A DNA stretch of 50,336 nt from Blautia sp. (GTDB taxonomy: Bacteria > Bacillota > Clostridia > Lachnospirales > Lachnospiraceae): positions 1-50,336 of the forward strand of contig JAETNR010000031.1 in assembly GCA_021772055.1 (NCBI GenBank), in the 5' to 3' direction. Every line of letters begins with the position of its first letter. Positions within the stretch are counted from its first letter, which is position 1. This document shows positions 1 through 7,024 of the stretch, piece after piece. Both the position numbers and the translations under genes were made by a program. The notes beneath the pieces are model-generated. The model was not told the origin of the DNA. It did not search any database and was given only the letters and a program-made list of their open reading frames with translations.

Positions 1-204
1 AGTATACGAGACGAGGCAACGTTTGATATGCAAGCTGCCGCCATTTCTGAACATGAAGATCGGATCATCAAGGATAGAGATGGCGAGTTGTATTTGCCGG
101 TGTCAGCTATTTACGGGCCGAATGGTGGTGGCAAATCAAATGTCCTTGAAGCTTTGCATAGTTTATCATTAAAGGTACTTCGACCATTATATGCAAATGA
201 TTGA
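1..204 (+). pseudogene. truncated AAA-type ATP-binding protein (N-terminal fragment, enters from left edge)
   Basis: The reading frame is open from base 1 and stops with TGA at 202-204. It holds a Walker A loop, GPNGGGKSN, at residues 39-47 of the visible part, preceded by an IYGPN-type strand as in AAA_15 / OLD-like / RloC-like ATPases. The protein ends only about 20 residues after the P-loop, so the Walker B and all later motifs are missing. The start codon lies left of the window. The most likely reading is the stump of a larger ATPase gene cut by a deletion, in line with the other broken genes up to 1173. The exact family (nuclease-linked ATPase or other) cannot be told from this fragment. 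Confidence 0.6.
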
Positions 205-238
205 GATTCTTTTATGAGGAACAGAGATATACCCATTT

Positions 239-466
239 TTGGGGGAAATATTGAATGTGTTCTATTATCCGGATAAAGTGTTCTGTTTGAAAGAATGTGG
301 GAATAATGCACTGGAAGTGTTGTATAGTTTTGAAAAAGGATCTGTTTATAGTGAGTATGCTATGATTCCTTTTGAGATGGAGCGAGTGGAGGTTCAGACA
401 TTAGCCGGAAAGAAAGTGATTGATGATTATGAGGAACTGAAGGAGTGGTGGGAAAATGAAGAGTAG
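239..466 (+). CDS. hypothetical protein, 75 aa, coupled to the following P-loop fragment
   Basis: I do not recognise this protein. The frame is open from 218 and the only in-frame start is a TTG at 239 with GGGGG just after it and no good ribosome binding site before it, so it may itself be the 3' part of a broken gene. It is acidic, with a C-terminus rich in Glu and Trp (ELKEWWENEE). Its last 11 bases overlap the ATG of the P-loop protein at 456, which suggests translational coupling between two subunits of one system. No membrane segment or known motif is visible. Confidence 0.4.
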   Translation: MGEILNVFYYPDKVFCLKECGNNALEVLYSFEKGSVYSEYAMIPFEMERVEVQTLAGKKVIDDYEELKEWWENEE

Positions 467-803
467 ACCGATGGTTATGGGGCATTTCTTTACAGTGCAT
501 ACTTCCTTTGTGGTGGATTTTGCATTTACAAATAATATAATGATTTTAATGGGAGATTCCGGGACGGGTAAGACTGTAGCTTTTTCCTTTATAAAAGAAT
601 GTATGGCAATGAATCCGAAAATTCTCTGTCTGGATTATTTTGATTATCAGAAAAATATAAAAGAGATTTTAAGTCAGGAAAAAGGGAAACTAATTGTGAT
701 TGACAATGCAGATATTTTGTTGGATGATGATACAAGATCGCATTTATCTGAAAGGGAATGCAGATCAAAAAGAGTTAGACGAGCGTTTCCACAGGCTGTA
801 TAG
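456..803 (+). pseudogene. P-loop NTPase fragment, C-terminus replaced after a deletion
   Basis: The first 94 or so residues look like a genuine small ATPase: Walker A GDSGTGKT at residues 33-40 and a Walker B-like strand LIVIDNAD at 79-86. From about residue 95 the product becomes Arg-rich and meaningless (reading frame shift relative to the Cys-cluster gene that starts at 742), ending at 803. The DNA at 739-750 is shared by the end of this gene and the beginning of the next fragment in a different frame. I infer a deletion that joined two genes. It starts inside the 75-aa gene (11-base overlap). Function unknown; the intact relatives would be expected to be about twice as long. Confidence 0.5.
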
Positions 804-1173
804 AGAGTTATTTGTTGGGTATGACTGCAGCAGATGCAGAAATTGTTGTAAGATGAACCATGGGAGTATCCCGGAAAACGATGTTCCCAGGAGTGCGGAG
901 CATATGGGACTTACAAAAGAGCAGTTTGTTGAAAAATACTTGGTGGAAGACAACCGGGAAAACAGCTATCAGACAAAAAATGTACCCTGTGATTTTGGGG
1001 AATCGGACGGTAATTGTCAGTTAGGCGACTGCTGACCGGAAAGCTGCAAAAAATATCCGTGTACGGAGCAGCCGGACAGATGGTTAAGCCTTTACAGTGT
1101 GTTGGATGTAATTGAGGTCTGTCCGGTTGCTGTTGAGATTTATGAGAGACTGAAAAAGGAATATAGACGCTAA
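742..1173 (+). pseudogene. YkgJ-family Cys-cluster (metal-binding) protein with in-frame TGA
   Basis: The frame at 742-1173 encodes a YkgJ/CxxCxxCC-type protein: a GYDCSRCRNCC cluster, then PCDF, a GDC motif, a PESCKKYP motif and a typical end (DVIEVCPVAVEIYERLKKEY). These cysteines are expected to bind a metal ion. The N-terminus has no start codon of its own and is fused to the preceding ATPase fragment near 742. A TGA at 1033-1035 interrupts the frame between GDC and PESC, exactly where relatives usually carry Lys or Arg; CGA to TGA would be a single change. Frame and protein similarity continue after the stop to the TAA at 1171-1173. Simplest reading: a dead gene. Recoding is considered under findings. 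Confidence 0.65.
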
Positions 1174-1266
1174 GCATTAATCTGAGTAATTCTGTCCTGT
1201 GACTAAGGTAATATCAGGAACGGAAGAGAGGGGCAAGATATAGTTAGCAAAGAGTTACACTTGTGT

Positions 1267-1295
1267 TCATGCCTGTTAATCTGTCTGCATACACT
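1267..1295 (+). promoter_or_regulatory. relic sigma-E type promoter of the decayed spoIIID copy
   Basis: The -35-like TCATGCC (1267-1273) and -10 CATACACT (1288-1295) are separated by 14 bases. The same two elements with the same 14-base spacing precede the intact spoIIID at 9981-10009, while the spacer bases between them differ. The -10 matches the sporulation sigma-E consensus CATACAnT fully; the -35 has one change from the intact copy (A to G). Confidence 0.6.
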
Positions 1296-1322
1296 GTAGA
1301 AACAGCGTTTTCGGAAGCTTAT

Positions 1323-1415
1323 CTGAAAGACTATATCGAAGAGTGGGCAGTGGAAATTGCTAATTATATTATTGAAAAGAAACGGCAGCATGGCAGACAA
1401 CGAAAAAATTCGTGA
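1323..1415 (+). pseudogene. spoIIID: decayed partial copy of spoIIID
   Basis: From 1288 to about 1435 the DNA aligns with 10001-10150, the start of the intact spoIIID: about seven mismatches and one 2-base gap over the first 90 positions by eye. The product starts KDYIEEWAVEIANYIIE, as in SpoIIID, then loses frame through a one-base deletion in the region of the second helix and stops at TGA 1413-1415. The 2-base gap removes the TTG start used by the intact gene and leaves CTG. The half encoding the recognition helix and basic C-terminus is absent. It cannot make a working regulator. Together with the intact gene it brackets an 8.7-kb island. Confidence 0.75.
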
Positions 1416-1435
1416 TCAGTAAAAGAACAGTACAT

Positions 1436-1706
1436 ATGGTAGTAATAAAATGGAAAGGTTCGTTTGAAAACTAAATAAGATATAAGAGAAGGGGGATGTC
1501 TTGAAAGATATTTTTCCCTTATTGCATTTATCGAACATGATAAGGGATTATGGTGTTCTTGCTGGGGATGGTTTATAATGGAGAAAAAGGATTACGCGTA
1601 ATCAATTTCGTATATTTGCAGAGTTTAAACATTCAACATGACAAATTAGGTTTCGTACTCTGTTAATGTTGAAGTGCCTGACATTTGAAAAGGAGTGAAA
1701 TGACTT
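1436..1706. other. non-coding stretch between spoIIID relic and first island gene
   Basis: With the relic this forms about 530 bases without an intact gene (1174-1706). After the spoIIID similarity fades there is a 25-codon frame at 1501-1578 (TTG start, GGGGG before it) that I do not recognise and would not call a gene. No terminator, tRNA or clear promoter was seen. Confidence 0.4.
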
Positions 1707-2063
1707 ATGCCGGACGACGGGTCAAGAGGAGTATTTTGGATTGTTGAAGATGAATTACTTGCGTTTCCTTTTACGGAGGACGGTGTAGGTGTAGCAAAAT
1801 CTGGTGTAACTTATAACCATAAGAAATTGTGGCAGCATGTAAAGCCCAAAGGCTGTAATAAACCTTACAATTACTATCCCAGAGGTAGAGTTGATTTTAC
1901 AAACAAAGGTAAACCTGTTATCTATATGAATCCTAATGTAGATGAGATATTTATATCAGGAATTATATCAGAATTTGGATTGAGCGAAAATCCGGTCATC
2001 AGAATAGATAACAGTGAACATTATAAATGTTATCTGGATGCTGCCTGGAAAGCAGACAAATAG
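1707..2063 (+). CDS. hypothetical protein, 118 aa
   Basis: I do not recognise a domain. The ATG at 1707 is preceded by AAGGAG at 1691-1696 (10-base spacing); an earlier ATG at 1699 is in another frame and stops quickly. The product is soluble, with an aromatic, basic middle (a YNHKKLWQHV stretch and a GCNKPYNYYPRGRV stretch near residues 35-65) and an acidic, strand-like C-terminal half. It has no signal peptide or membrane segment. It is the first gene inside the spoIIID-bracketed island and stands alone, with about 180 bases before the next gene. Base composition is AT-rich like the rest of the island. Proteins of this kind are probably accessory-genome unknowns; no function is proposed. 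Confidence 0.6.
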   Translation: MPDDGSRGVFWIVEDELLAFPFTEDGVGVAKSGVTYNHKKLWQHVKPKGCNKPYNYYPRGRVDFTNKGKPVIYMNPNVDEIFISGIISEFGLSENPVIRIDNSEHYKCYLDAAWKADK

Positions 2064-2246
2064 TATTACTGCATAAATTGACGAAATTTATGTATTGACC
2101 TGCTGGGAATGAACTGCCAGTTACTGTCCCATTATGTTCTCTTTTTAGTACGCTGGGTTTGGTATATTGATATAGAAAAGTTGGGAAGCTTTTTCGAACA
2201 TATAGCAGAAAGATGAGGATTATTATTCTAAGGAGGAGTAACAGGT

Positions 2247-2435
2247 ATGGGAACCAGATGGAATAAACGACAGAAAGCATGTGCGACGTGTTCACAATGG
2301 AGTGCAGTAAGAGATGTAGATCTTAACTGCGCAATGGTACAGGTTGAGCAGGGAATAAAAGGAAAATGTATCTCAAACCACAGACAGACAAATCCAACAG
2401 AATGGTGTTTGAAATATGAGCCGTGGATAAAATAA
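2247..2435 (+). CDS. small four-cysteine protein, 62 aa
   Basis: An AAGGAGGAG site lies about eight bases before the ATG at 2247, so expression is credible. The 62-residue product has four cysteines: CATC near residues 12-15, then single Cys near 28 and 41, with one more in the EWCLKY stretch near the end, spaced as in a small zinc- or metal-binding knuckle, plus a WSAVRDVDLNCA segment. It is basic at the N-terminus. It sits 50 bases ahead of the WYL regulator in the same direction, so the two may be co-transcribed. I do not know the family; a role as a nucleic-acid-binding or regulatory accessory protein is only a guess. Confidence 0.55.
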   Translation: MGTRWNKRQKACATCSQWSAVRDVDLNCAMVQVEQGIKGKCISNHRQTNPTEWCLKYEPWIK

Positions 2436-2484
2436 AGAACAGCAATAGAGAACAGCGAGAACGTATTAGTTAAAAGGGAGAAAT

Positions 2485-3528
2485 ATGTATACGAAACAGG
2501 CAAAAAAGATGCTGATTATAAATATATTGGATATTCTGAAAAGATATACAGATGAAGATCACAGGCTTAGTCAGCGGGAAATATTAGATATACTTGATCA
2601 GGAATATGATATGAAGGCAGATCGGAAAGCTGTAAAGCGGAATCTGATGAATTTAATCGACTTTGGTTATCATATTGAATATAGTGAGACTACTCGTACG
2701 AATAAAGCGGGGGAAGAGGAAAGCCTGTATACGGACTGGTATTTGGATAAGGATTTTTCTGATGGCGAGCTTCGGTTTCTTATTGACAGCCTGTTGTTTT
2801 CAAAGCATATTCCGTATAATCAATGTAAAGAGCTAATTGGAAAATTGGAGAAACTATCAAGTTGTTATTTCCATTCACGAACAAAATATATTCGTACCAT
2901 TTCAAATAATAATTTGGAAAATAAGCAGATTTTCTATACGATAGAGGTGCTTGATCAGGCAATCGCAAAGGGACGTCAGGTTTCCTTTCAGTACAATGAA
3001 TTTGGAACTGACAAAAAAATGCATCCGAGGAAAAATGGAGAGGGAAAAGTAAGAGAATATGTGGTCAATCCTTATCAGATGGCTGCAGTGAATGGATATT
3101 ATTATCTGATTTGCAATTATGATAAATATGATAATATATCAAATTATCGACTTGATAGAATCACGGAAATTAGAATGTTAAATATACCGGTCAAGCCTAT
3201 GAAAAAGGTAAAAGGTCTGGAAAATGGGCTGGATTTACCTAAACATATGGCGGAACATATCTATATGTTTTCTGGAGAGAGTGTACCTGTCAGGTTTAAA
3301 GCGAAAAAGTATTTGATTAGCGAAATCATAGACTGGTTTGGCTCAGATGTTCAATTTCTGATGGAAACGAAAGAAGAAGTAACGGCCCGCGTAGTAGTAA
3401 ATTTAGAGGCGATGCGAAAATGGGCGTTGCAGTATGGGGTTCATGTGAAAGTCATCAGTCCACAAAAGCTTGTGGATATGATAAGGGAGGATGCGGAAAT
3501 AGTTAGAAAAAAATATGAGGAAGAATAA
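2485..3528 (+). CDS. WYL-domain transcriptional regulator
   Basis: At 347 aa this has the usual length and layout of WYL regulators: an N-terminal winged helix (residues about 5-60, LSQREILDILDQEY then KAVKRNLMNLIDFGY), a central WYL domain (about 140-230, with QVSFQYNEF, the Y-V-V-N-P-Y segment, and NYRLDRITEIRML) and a C-terminal WCX-like extension. The classical W-Y-L signature is replaced by YYYLICNY. Such proteins sense nucleotide or nucleic-acid ligands and often control phage-defence or DNA-repair genes. ATG at 2485 has AAAGGGAG before it. It is followed by its own terminator at 3571-3616. Which genes it controls is not shown by the sequence; the inverted repeat at 3683-3741 is one candidate site. 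Confidence 0.85.
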   Translation: MYTKQAKKMLIINILDILKRYTDEDHRLSQREILDILDQEYDMKADRKAVKRNLMNLIDFGYHIEYSETTRTNKAGEEESLYTDWYLDKDFSDGELRFLIDSLLFSKHIPYNQCKELIGKLEKLSSCYFHSRTKYIRTISNNNLENKQIFYTIEVLDQAIAKGRQVSFQYNEFGTDKKMHPRKNGEGKVREYVVNPYQMAAVNGYYYLICNYDKYDNISNYRLDRITEIRMLNIPVKPMKKVKGLENGLDLPKHMAEHIYMFSGESVPVRFKAKKYLISEIIDWFGSDVQFLMETKEEVTARVVVNLEAMRKWALQYGVHVKVISPQKLVDMIREDAEIVRKKYEEE

Positions 3529-3570
3529 TAGCATTGTAATTCATTTCTGAAATATAAGAATGTGATTGGA

Positions 3571-3616
3571 AAGATGGGATAAAGTATCGATGCGATATTT
3601 TTGTCCCATCTTTTTT
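3571..3616 (+). terminator. intrinsic terminator after the WYL gene
   Basis: AAGATGGGA at 3571-3579 pairs with TCCCATCTT at 3604-3612, followed by a run of T. The loop is about 24 bases. Confidence 0.75.
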
Positions 3617-3682
3617 GATATATTGTTTAAAGGGAACATCCAAAATCACAAAACAAGAAAGAGGAATGGGATAAAAGTATTA

Positions 3683-3741
3683 TATAATGTCCATGGACAT
3701 TGGCTCCTTTGGCTTATGGAATTGTGGCTGAGGACATTATA
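3683..3741. repeat. 10-bp inverted repeat with 39-bp spacer
   Basis: TATAATGTCC at 3683-3692 is repeated inverted as GGACATTATA at 3732-3741. The left arm runs into a second short palindrome TGTCCATGGACA. It lies in the 485-base gap (3529-4013) between the WYL gene and the next gene. A 68-codon frame over this region is not credible because it overlaps the terminator and repeats. The remainder of the gap shows no gene. Confidence 0.55.
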
Positions 3742-3978
3742 CCAAAGAGGAGAATACTGTGAAAGAAAGTAAATTGAGCCAAAGTCGTGGAATAGACACC
3801 CAAAAAGATCACATAGTGAACCAATTTAAGAGTATTCCCACCTAAGTAGAGAGGTGCACCTATACATCAACAGCAAACGGGTGGGTGCATCTGATATTGA
3901 TGCCGGGAATGCCTTATAAAATCAAGTTTATTGTAGTACAAAAATGTGGAAGTGTGAATCACTTTCATTACTATTTGT

Positions 3979-3998
3979 GCCGCCAACTGAAAGGCGGC
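3979..3998 (+). other. GC-rich hairpin just ahead of the DIP1984-like gene
   Basis: GCCGCC (3979-3984) and GGCGGC (3993-3998) enclose an 8-base loop and end 15 bases before the chosen ATG at 4014. In such AT-rich surroundings it stands out and could affect translation. Confidence 0.45.
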
Positions 3999-4013
3999 GG
4001 AATGGAGATTTTT

Positions 4014-4520
4014 ATGAAAATAACTTTAAATGAGGCTAAGAAGATGTTGTTGAAATTACAGTCTGATAAAGAATTTCTTTTGCACAGGATTGATGATCTG
4101 GCAACATATGTTGCAGCGGTTTCGGAGAATGAAGAGGAACTCAGACCAGAGTTTAGTTTGGAAGAGACAGTTGCAGAGATTGAAGAAATCGATAAAAAGA
4201 TTATTAAAATCCACTGTGCAAGAAATCGGGCTAACAATCGCATGGTATTAAAACCTTCTGGAATAACGATCATGGAAGCATTGATTAAATTGCCTATTCT
4301 TAATATGGAGCTAAAAAAGTGGGAGCTGCTGGCTATGAAGCAGATGAAAACGCGGGTGAAGGATTCATACGGAAGAAACAAAGACATCGAATATGTATAC
4401 GCGAATTATCCTCTGGAGTATGCAAAGAAAAAATACGAACAATACCGTGATGAAATTGCTGAAATTCAGGCAGAGCTTGACAGAGTGGATATAACGGAAA
4501 CATTTGAGGTTAATGTATAA
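4014..4520 (+). CDS. DIP1984-like (septicolysin-like) coiled-coil protein
   Basis: The 168-aa product begins MKITLNEAKKMLLKLQ, then long amphipathic helices rich in Glu/Lys (residues about 5-75), an RNRANNRMVL segment and a second helical half with GRNKDIEYVYANYPLEYAKKK. This order of helix, N-R-x-N segment, and a Y/V strand before a final coiled coil is what I know from the DIP1984 / DUF6847 family, a soluble protein group of unknown function often found in accessory regions. The ATG at 4014 was chosen because GGAGA lies at 4003-4007; in-frame ATGs at 4002 and 3885 give longer versions with less protein-like starts. No partner gene is obvious. Family call is from memory of the fold pattern and is moderate. 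Confidence 0.55.
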   Translation: MKITLNEAKKMLLKLQSDKEFLLHRIDDLATYVAAVSENEEELRPEFSLEETVAEIEEIDKKIIKIHCARNRANNRMVLKPSGITIMEALIKLPILNMELKKWELLAMKQMKTRVKDSYGRNKDIEYVYANYPLEYAKKKYEQYRDEIAEIQAELDRVDITETFEVNV

Positions 4521-4800
4521 AAAAGTATTTTCCGTATCATGGCTCATTCTTTGGGGTTGCAAGAAAGACTGAGGTGCAGATAAAGATTTAAGGTTAAAAT
4601 AAATGTGTATTTTATTTATCAGTCAAGTTGAATGTTTATTGTGAATGTTGGGCTTACTTTATTGAGTTAAGATTTTATCAAAAATAAGCCAGGCGAGAAG
4701 ATGATTAAAAAGTCATGATAGAAAACTTTGGATGTGGAAGTTCGGTTATAAAACATCAGTACTGTTAAAGCAACAGGAGTTGGCAGAAAAGGGGAAATTG

Positions 4801-5229
4801 ATGGACAAAAGAGGAACTGTTATTATGGATAGAATGAATGGTTATAATTTGGAGCAAATTGAAGATATTCAGCACAAACGATATAACTTGGAGAAAAAAG
4901 TAATTGAAACATTACATGAAGTCGGAGTTCCGGCACATGTAAAGGGATATCAGTATCTAATAGATGCAATCTCTCTTTTAGTAGGTGATTTGGAAATGAC
5001 TGGCGTTATGTATTTTATTGTGGCAGAGCATCATCAAACTACGGTTGATTCTGTCAAAGCCGCCATTCGTTATGTAGTCGACATGGCATGGGAGCGGGGA
5101 AAGAGGGATACTCTTGATGAAATTTTCGGTTATACTATTAATACGGGAAAGGGAAAACCTACAAATTTTGAATTTATTGCTCTTCTGGCAGATAAGATTA
5201 GAATTGAAACAAAATATTATATTGTTTAA
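4801..5229 (+). CDS. stand-alone Spo0A C-terminal (DNA-binding) domain protein
   Basis: Residues from about 35 to the end match the Spo0A effector domain: LHEVGVPAHVKGYQYL, then ISLLVGDLEMTG, then a VKAAIRYVVDMAW helix and the hallmark FGYTINTGKGKPTNFEFIALLADKIR. In Spo0A this domain binds the 0A box (TGTCGAA-like) and contacts sigma factors. Full-length Spo0A is about 260-270 aa with a receiver domain; here no receiver precedes it. The start is uncertain: ATG 4801 has AAAAGGGG six bases before (142 aa); ATG 4828 and ATG 4732 are alternatives, and even the longest gives only 165 aa. In the recognition segment the family's S-R-V-E-R is V-D-S-V-K-A. It could modulate sporulation genes or be an element-borne antagonist; this is inference. 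Confidence 0.85.
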   Translation: MDKRGTVIMDRMNGYNLEQIEDIQHKRYNLEKKVIETLHEVGVPAHVKGYQYLIDAISLLVGDLEMTGVMYFIVAEHHQTTVDSVKAAIRYVVDMAWERGKRDTLDEIFGYTINTGKGKPTNFEFIALLADKIRIETKYYIV

Positions 5230-5238
5230 AAGGAAATA

Positions 5239-5270
5239 CTGAATTATACTGACTACAGTATAATATTCAG
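5239..5270 (+). promoter_or_regulatory. inverted repeat overlapping a TATAAT sequence ahead of the 5288 gene
   Basis: CTGAATTATACTG (5239-5251) pairs with CAGTATAATATTCAG (5256-5270) with one 2-base bulge and a 4-base loop. The right arm contains TATAAT at 5259-5264, so the repeat may be an operator on a promoter, or a short hairpin in the leader. Confidence 0.5.
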
Positions 5271-5287
5271 GAGAGGGATAGGAAATT

Positions 5288-6244
5288 ATGGTGAGGAGAA
5301 ATTTTGCGGAAGAATTTAATGAATGTGAAAAAGAATTAGACAGTATTGATAATCTTGAAGAACTGTTTAAGGTATGGAAAAAAGCGCAGGATATTGAAAT
5401 TGATGAAATAGAAAGCATGATATTTGAAGAGCTATCACAAGATGGAAAAAGAGACGAGAGGGATATTTTCGAGCATGATTTTTATAAAATGGCTAGGAAA
5501 GGCCATAAAAATACCATCTCGTCGCAGTTTGTACAGTTTTTCAGTTGTCCGGATGACTGCCCGAAAAGGACTAAGACTAAGATAGAAGAAAGGTTGTGGA
5601 TACATGTATTAAAAAATGCATTTAATATGGATGGATGTGTTGGTACGTTCGATATAAATAATGAAGGGTATAAGTACATATTTCTGTTAAAAGAGGCGAA
5701 TGATTCAAAGAAGGTTTGTATGGATGATTATCCACCATTTAAGTTGGATAAAGATCGTGTTAATGTTTGGCTTCAGAACTGGCGGAAAGGCGGCGCAAGG
5801 ATGCTGAATAATTTGCATGTTGCTATGAATAAAGTGTTGAAAGAAGAAACAGGAGAAATGTCAAAAGAGGAGTTCCTGAATACGATTGCATATATGAATG
5901 TCAATAAAAGAGGCGGAACATTACAAACAGCAGGATATGATACGAAAGCAGTTATTAACTATGCAGAAAAGTATAGAAAATTTATATTAAAGGAGATTTG
6001 TCTGTTATCAGGTAAGAACCAGAAAGTAACTGTTTTTGTGGCAGGAAAGAGTAAAGATTATTTTCCGCCATTAATGAACGTATTAAATGCTTCAGAGGTT
6101 AAGAATCCGTATCAATATAAGTATGAATATGAAAATGAAAATTGCAGAAAGACAATACAGTTTATCAATATTACGCATCCCTCAAAACCGGGAATTACCG
6201 GTGCTGCTTTAGAAAAAGATATGAAGGATAACAGTAATGAATGA
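5288..6244 (+). CDS. unknown protein with uracil-DNA-glycosylase-like motifs, 318 aa
   Basis: I do not recognise a named family with certainty. Residues 1-75 are an acidic helical region. The rest has a pattern like the uracil-DNA glycosylase superfamily: a strand ending in FLLKEAND (about residues 121-128, the place of motif A), a middle segment IAYMNVNKRGG, a strand VTVFVAGKSKDYF, and HPS in ITHPSKPG near the end (the place of motif B). Two Cys pairs (CPDDCP) lie near residue 85. No signal peptide. The gene has GAGAGGGATAGG before its ATG, and its last 8 bases overlap the next gene, so the two products are probably made together. Enzyme activity on DNA is an inference from motif order only. 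Confidence 0.6.
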   Translation: MVRRNFAEEFNECEKELDSIDNLEELFKVWKKAQDIEIDEIESMIFEELSQDGKRDERDIFEHDFYKMARKGHKNTISSQFVQFFSCPDDCPKRTKTKIEERLWIHVLKNAFNMDGCVGTFDINNEGYKYIFLLKEANDSKKVCMDDYPPFKLDKDRVNVWLQNWRKGGARMLNNLHVAMNKVLKEETGEMSKEEFLNTIAYMNVNKRGGTLQTAGYDTKAVINYAEKYRKFILKEICLLSGKNQKVTVFVAGKSKDYFPPLMNVLNASEVKNPYQYKYEYENENCRKTIQFINITHPSKPGITGAALEKDMKDNSNE

Positions 6245-6917
6245 TTTGATTCTTATTGGAATCACAAAACTAAATGCGAAAATCTGGGTTTGTGATCATT
6301 GTGCGGCATATAGGACACCTCATTTTATCTATCAGTATAAGCAGAATCAATCCATAACATTGCTGATTGAAAGGGCTGAGGTGTTAGACAGCAGAGATAA
6401 TTTGGAACTGAAATATAGACGGGATTTAGAAGAGTTTTTGGATGCAAAAGCATGGGCGAAGTTATTGGGGGTATGGAATGAGCATAACGAAATGAAGGTG
6501 CCGGGAAATCTTCATAAGCCATTTTATATGAATTTAGTGCAGATGCAGGATATAGCTTCGGTTGTAACGAAAAAAGATAGGAAGTTCTTGAATGGGGCAA
6601 TAATTTATATTGTGGTTGATGACGAGGAAAAGCATCCACATTTTCATTATCGTTTTCCGAACGGAAATCATGTAGCTATTAGTTTAATTTACCCTGGTTA
6701 TGTGGCTGTTACAGGGAGGCATTTATCCGAAAACGAAATTGATAAAATGTATTGTTTTCTTCAACAGGAAAATACATTGATTGGAATGACAAAATATGAG
6801 GAGCTGCTTTTGCTTTGGAATGAACAAAATTGTACATATGAGGCTGCCTCACCCTATGTAAGTGTAGATGAAAAAAATGAGATGCCAGATTATAGTAGGC
6901 TAAAGGAGCTTAATTAA
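6237..6917 (+). CDS. unknown protein with HxHFH motif, 226 aa, coupled to the preceding gene
   Basis: The ATG at 6237 lies inside the preceding gene (8-base overlap), a strong sign of translational coupling and possibly of a complex. The product has CDHC near residues 19-22 (a possible metal-binding pair), a basic/helical middle, and a conspicuous HPHFHYRFPNG segment near residues 133-143, which could be a metal site resembling those of DUF4160-like proteins. The C-terminal 60 residues are acidic. No membrane segment. I do not know the family and propose no reaction; as a pair with the glycosylase-like protein next to a WYL regulator and a broken helicase, a role in a nucleic-acid-related accessory system is possible. 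Confidence 0.6.
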   Translation: MNDLILIGITKLNAKIWVCDHCAAYRTPHFIYQYKQNQSITLLIERAEVLDSRDNLELKYRRDLEEFLDAKAWAKLLGVWNEHNEMKVPGNLHKPFYMNLVQMQDIASVVTKKDRKFLNGAIIYIVVDDEEKHPHFHYRFPNGNHVAISLIYPGYVAVTGRHLSENEIDKMYCFLQQENTLIGMTKYEELLLLWNEQNCTYEAASPYVSVDEKNEMPDYSRLKELN

Positions 6918-7024
6918 CAGCTTGGGTTGATGTATATGAAAATGCTGATGAAAATCCCCAGTTAAATCTGTGCTATCAAAGGGGTATATGTTGTTGATTG
7001 AAAATAAACTGCGGAGGATTATTT

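Noticed and set aside
3566..3772. 68-codon plus-strand frame behind the WYL gene
   Set aside because: It overlaps the terminator and the inverted repeat, has no ribosome binding site and no protein-like pattern.
3840..3900. Possible riboswitch around the GGTGCACC / GGTGGGTGCATC segment
   Set aside because: Only a 6-bp match between arms and no resemblance to a known aptamer.
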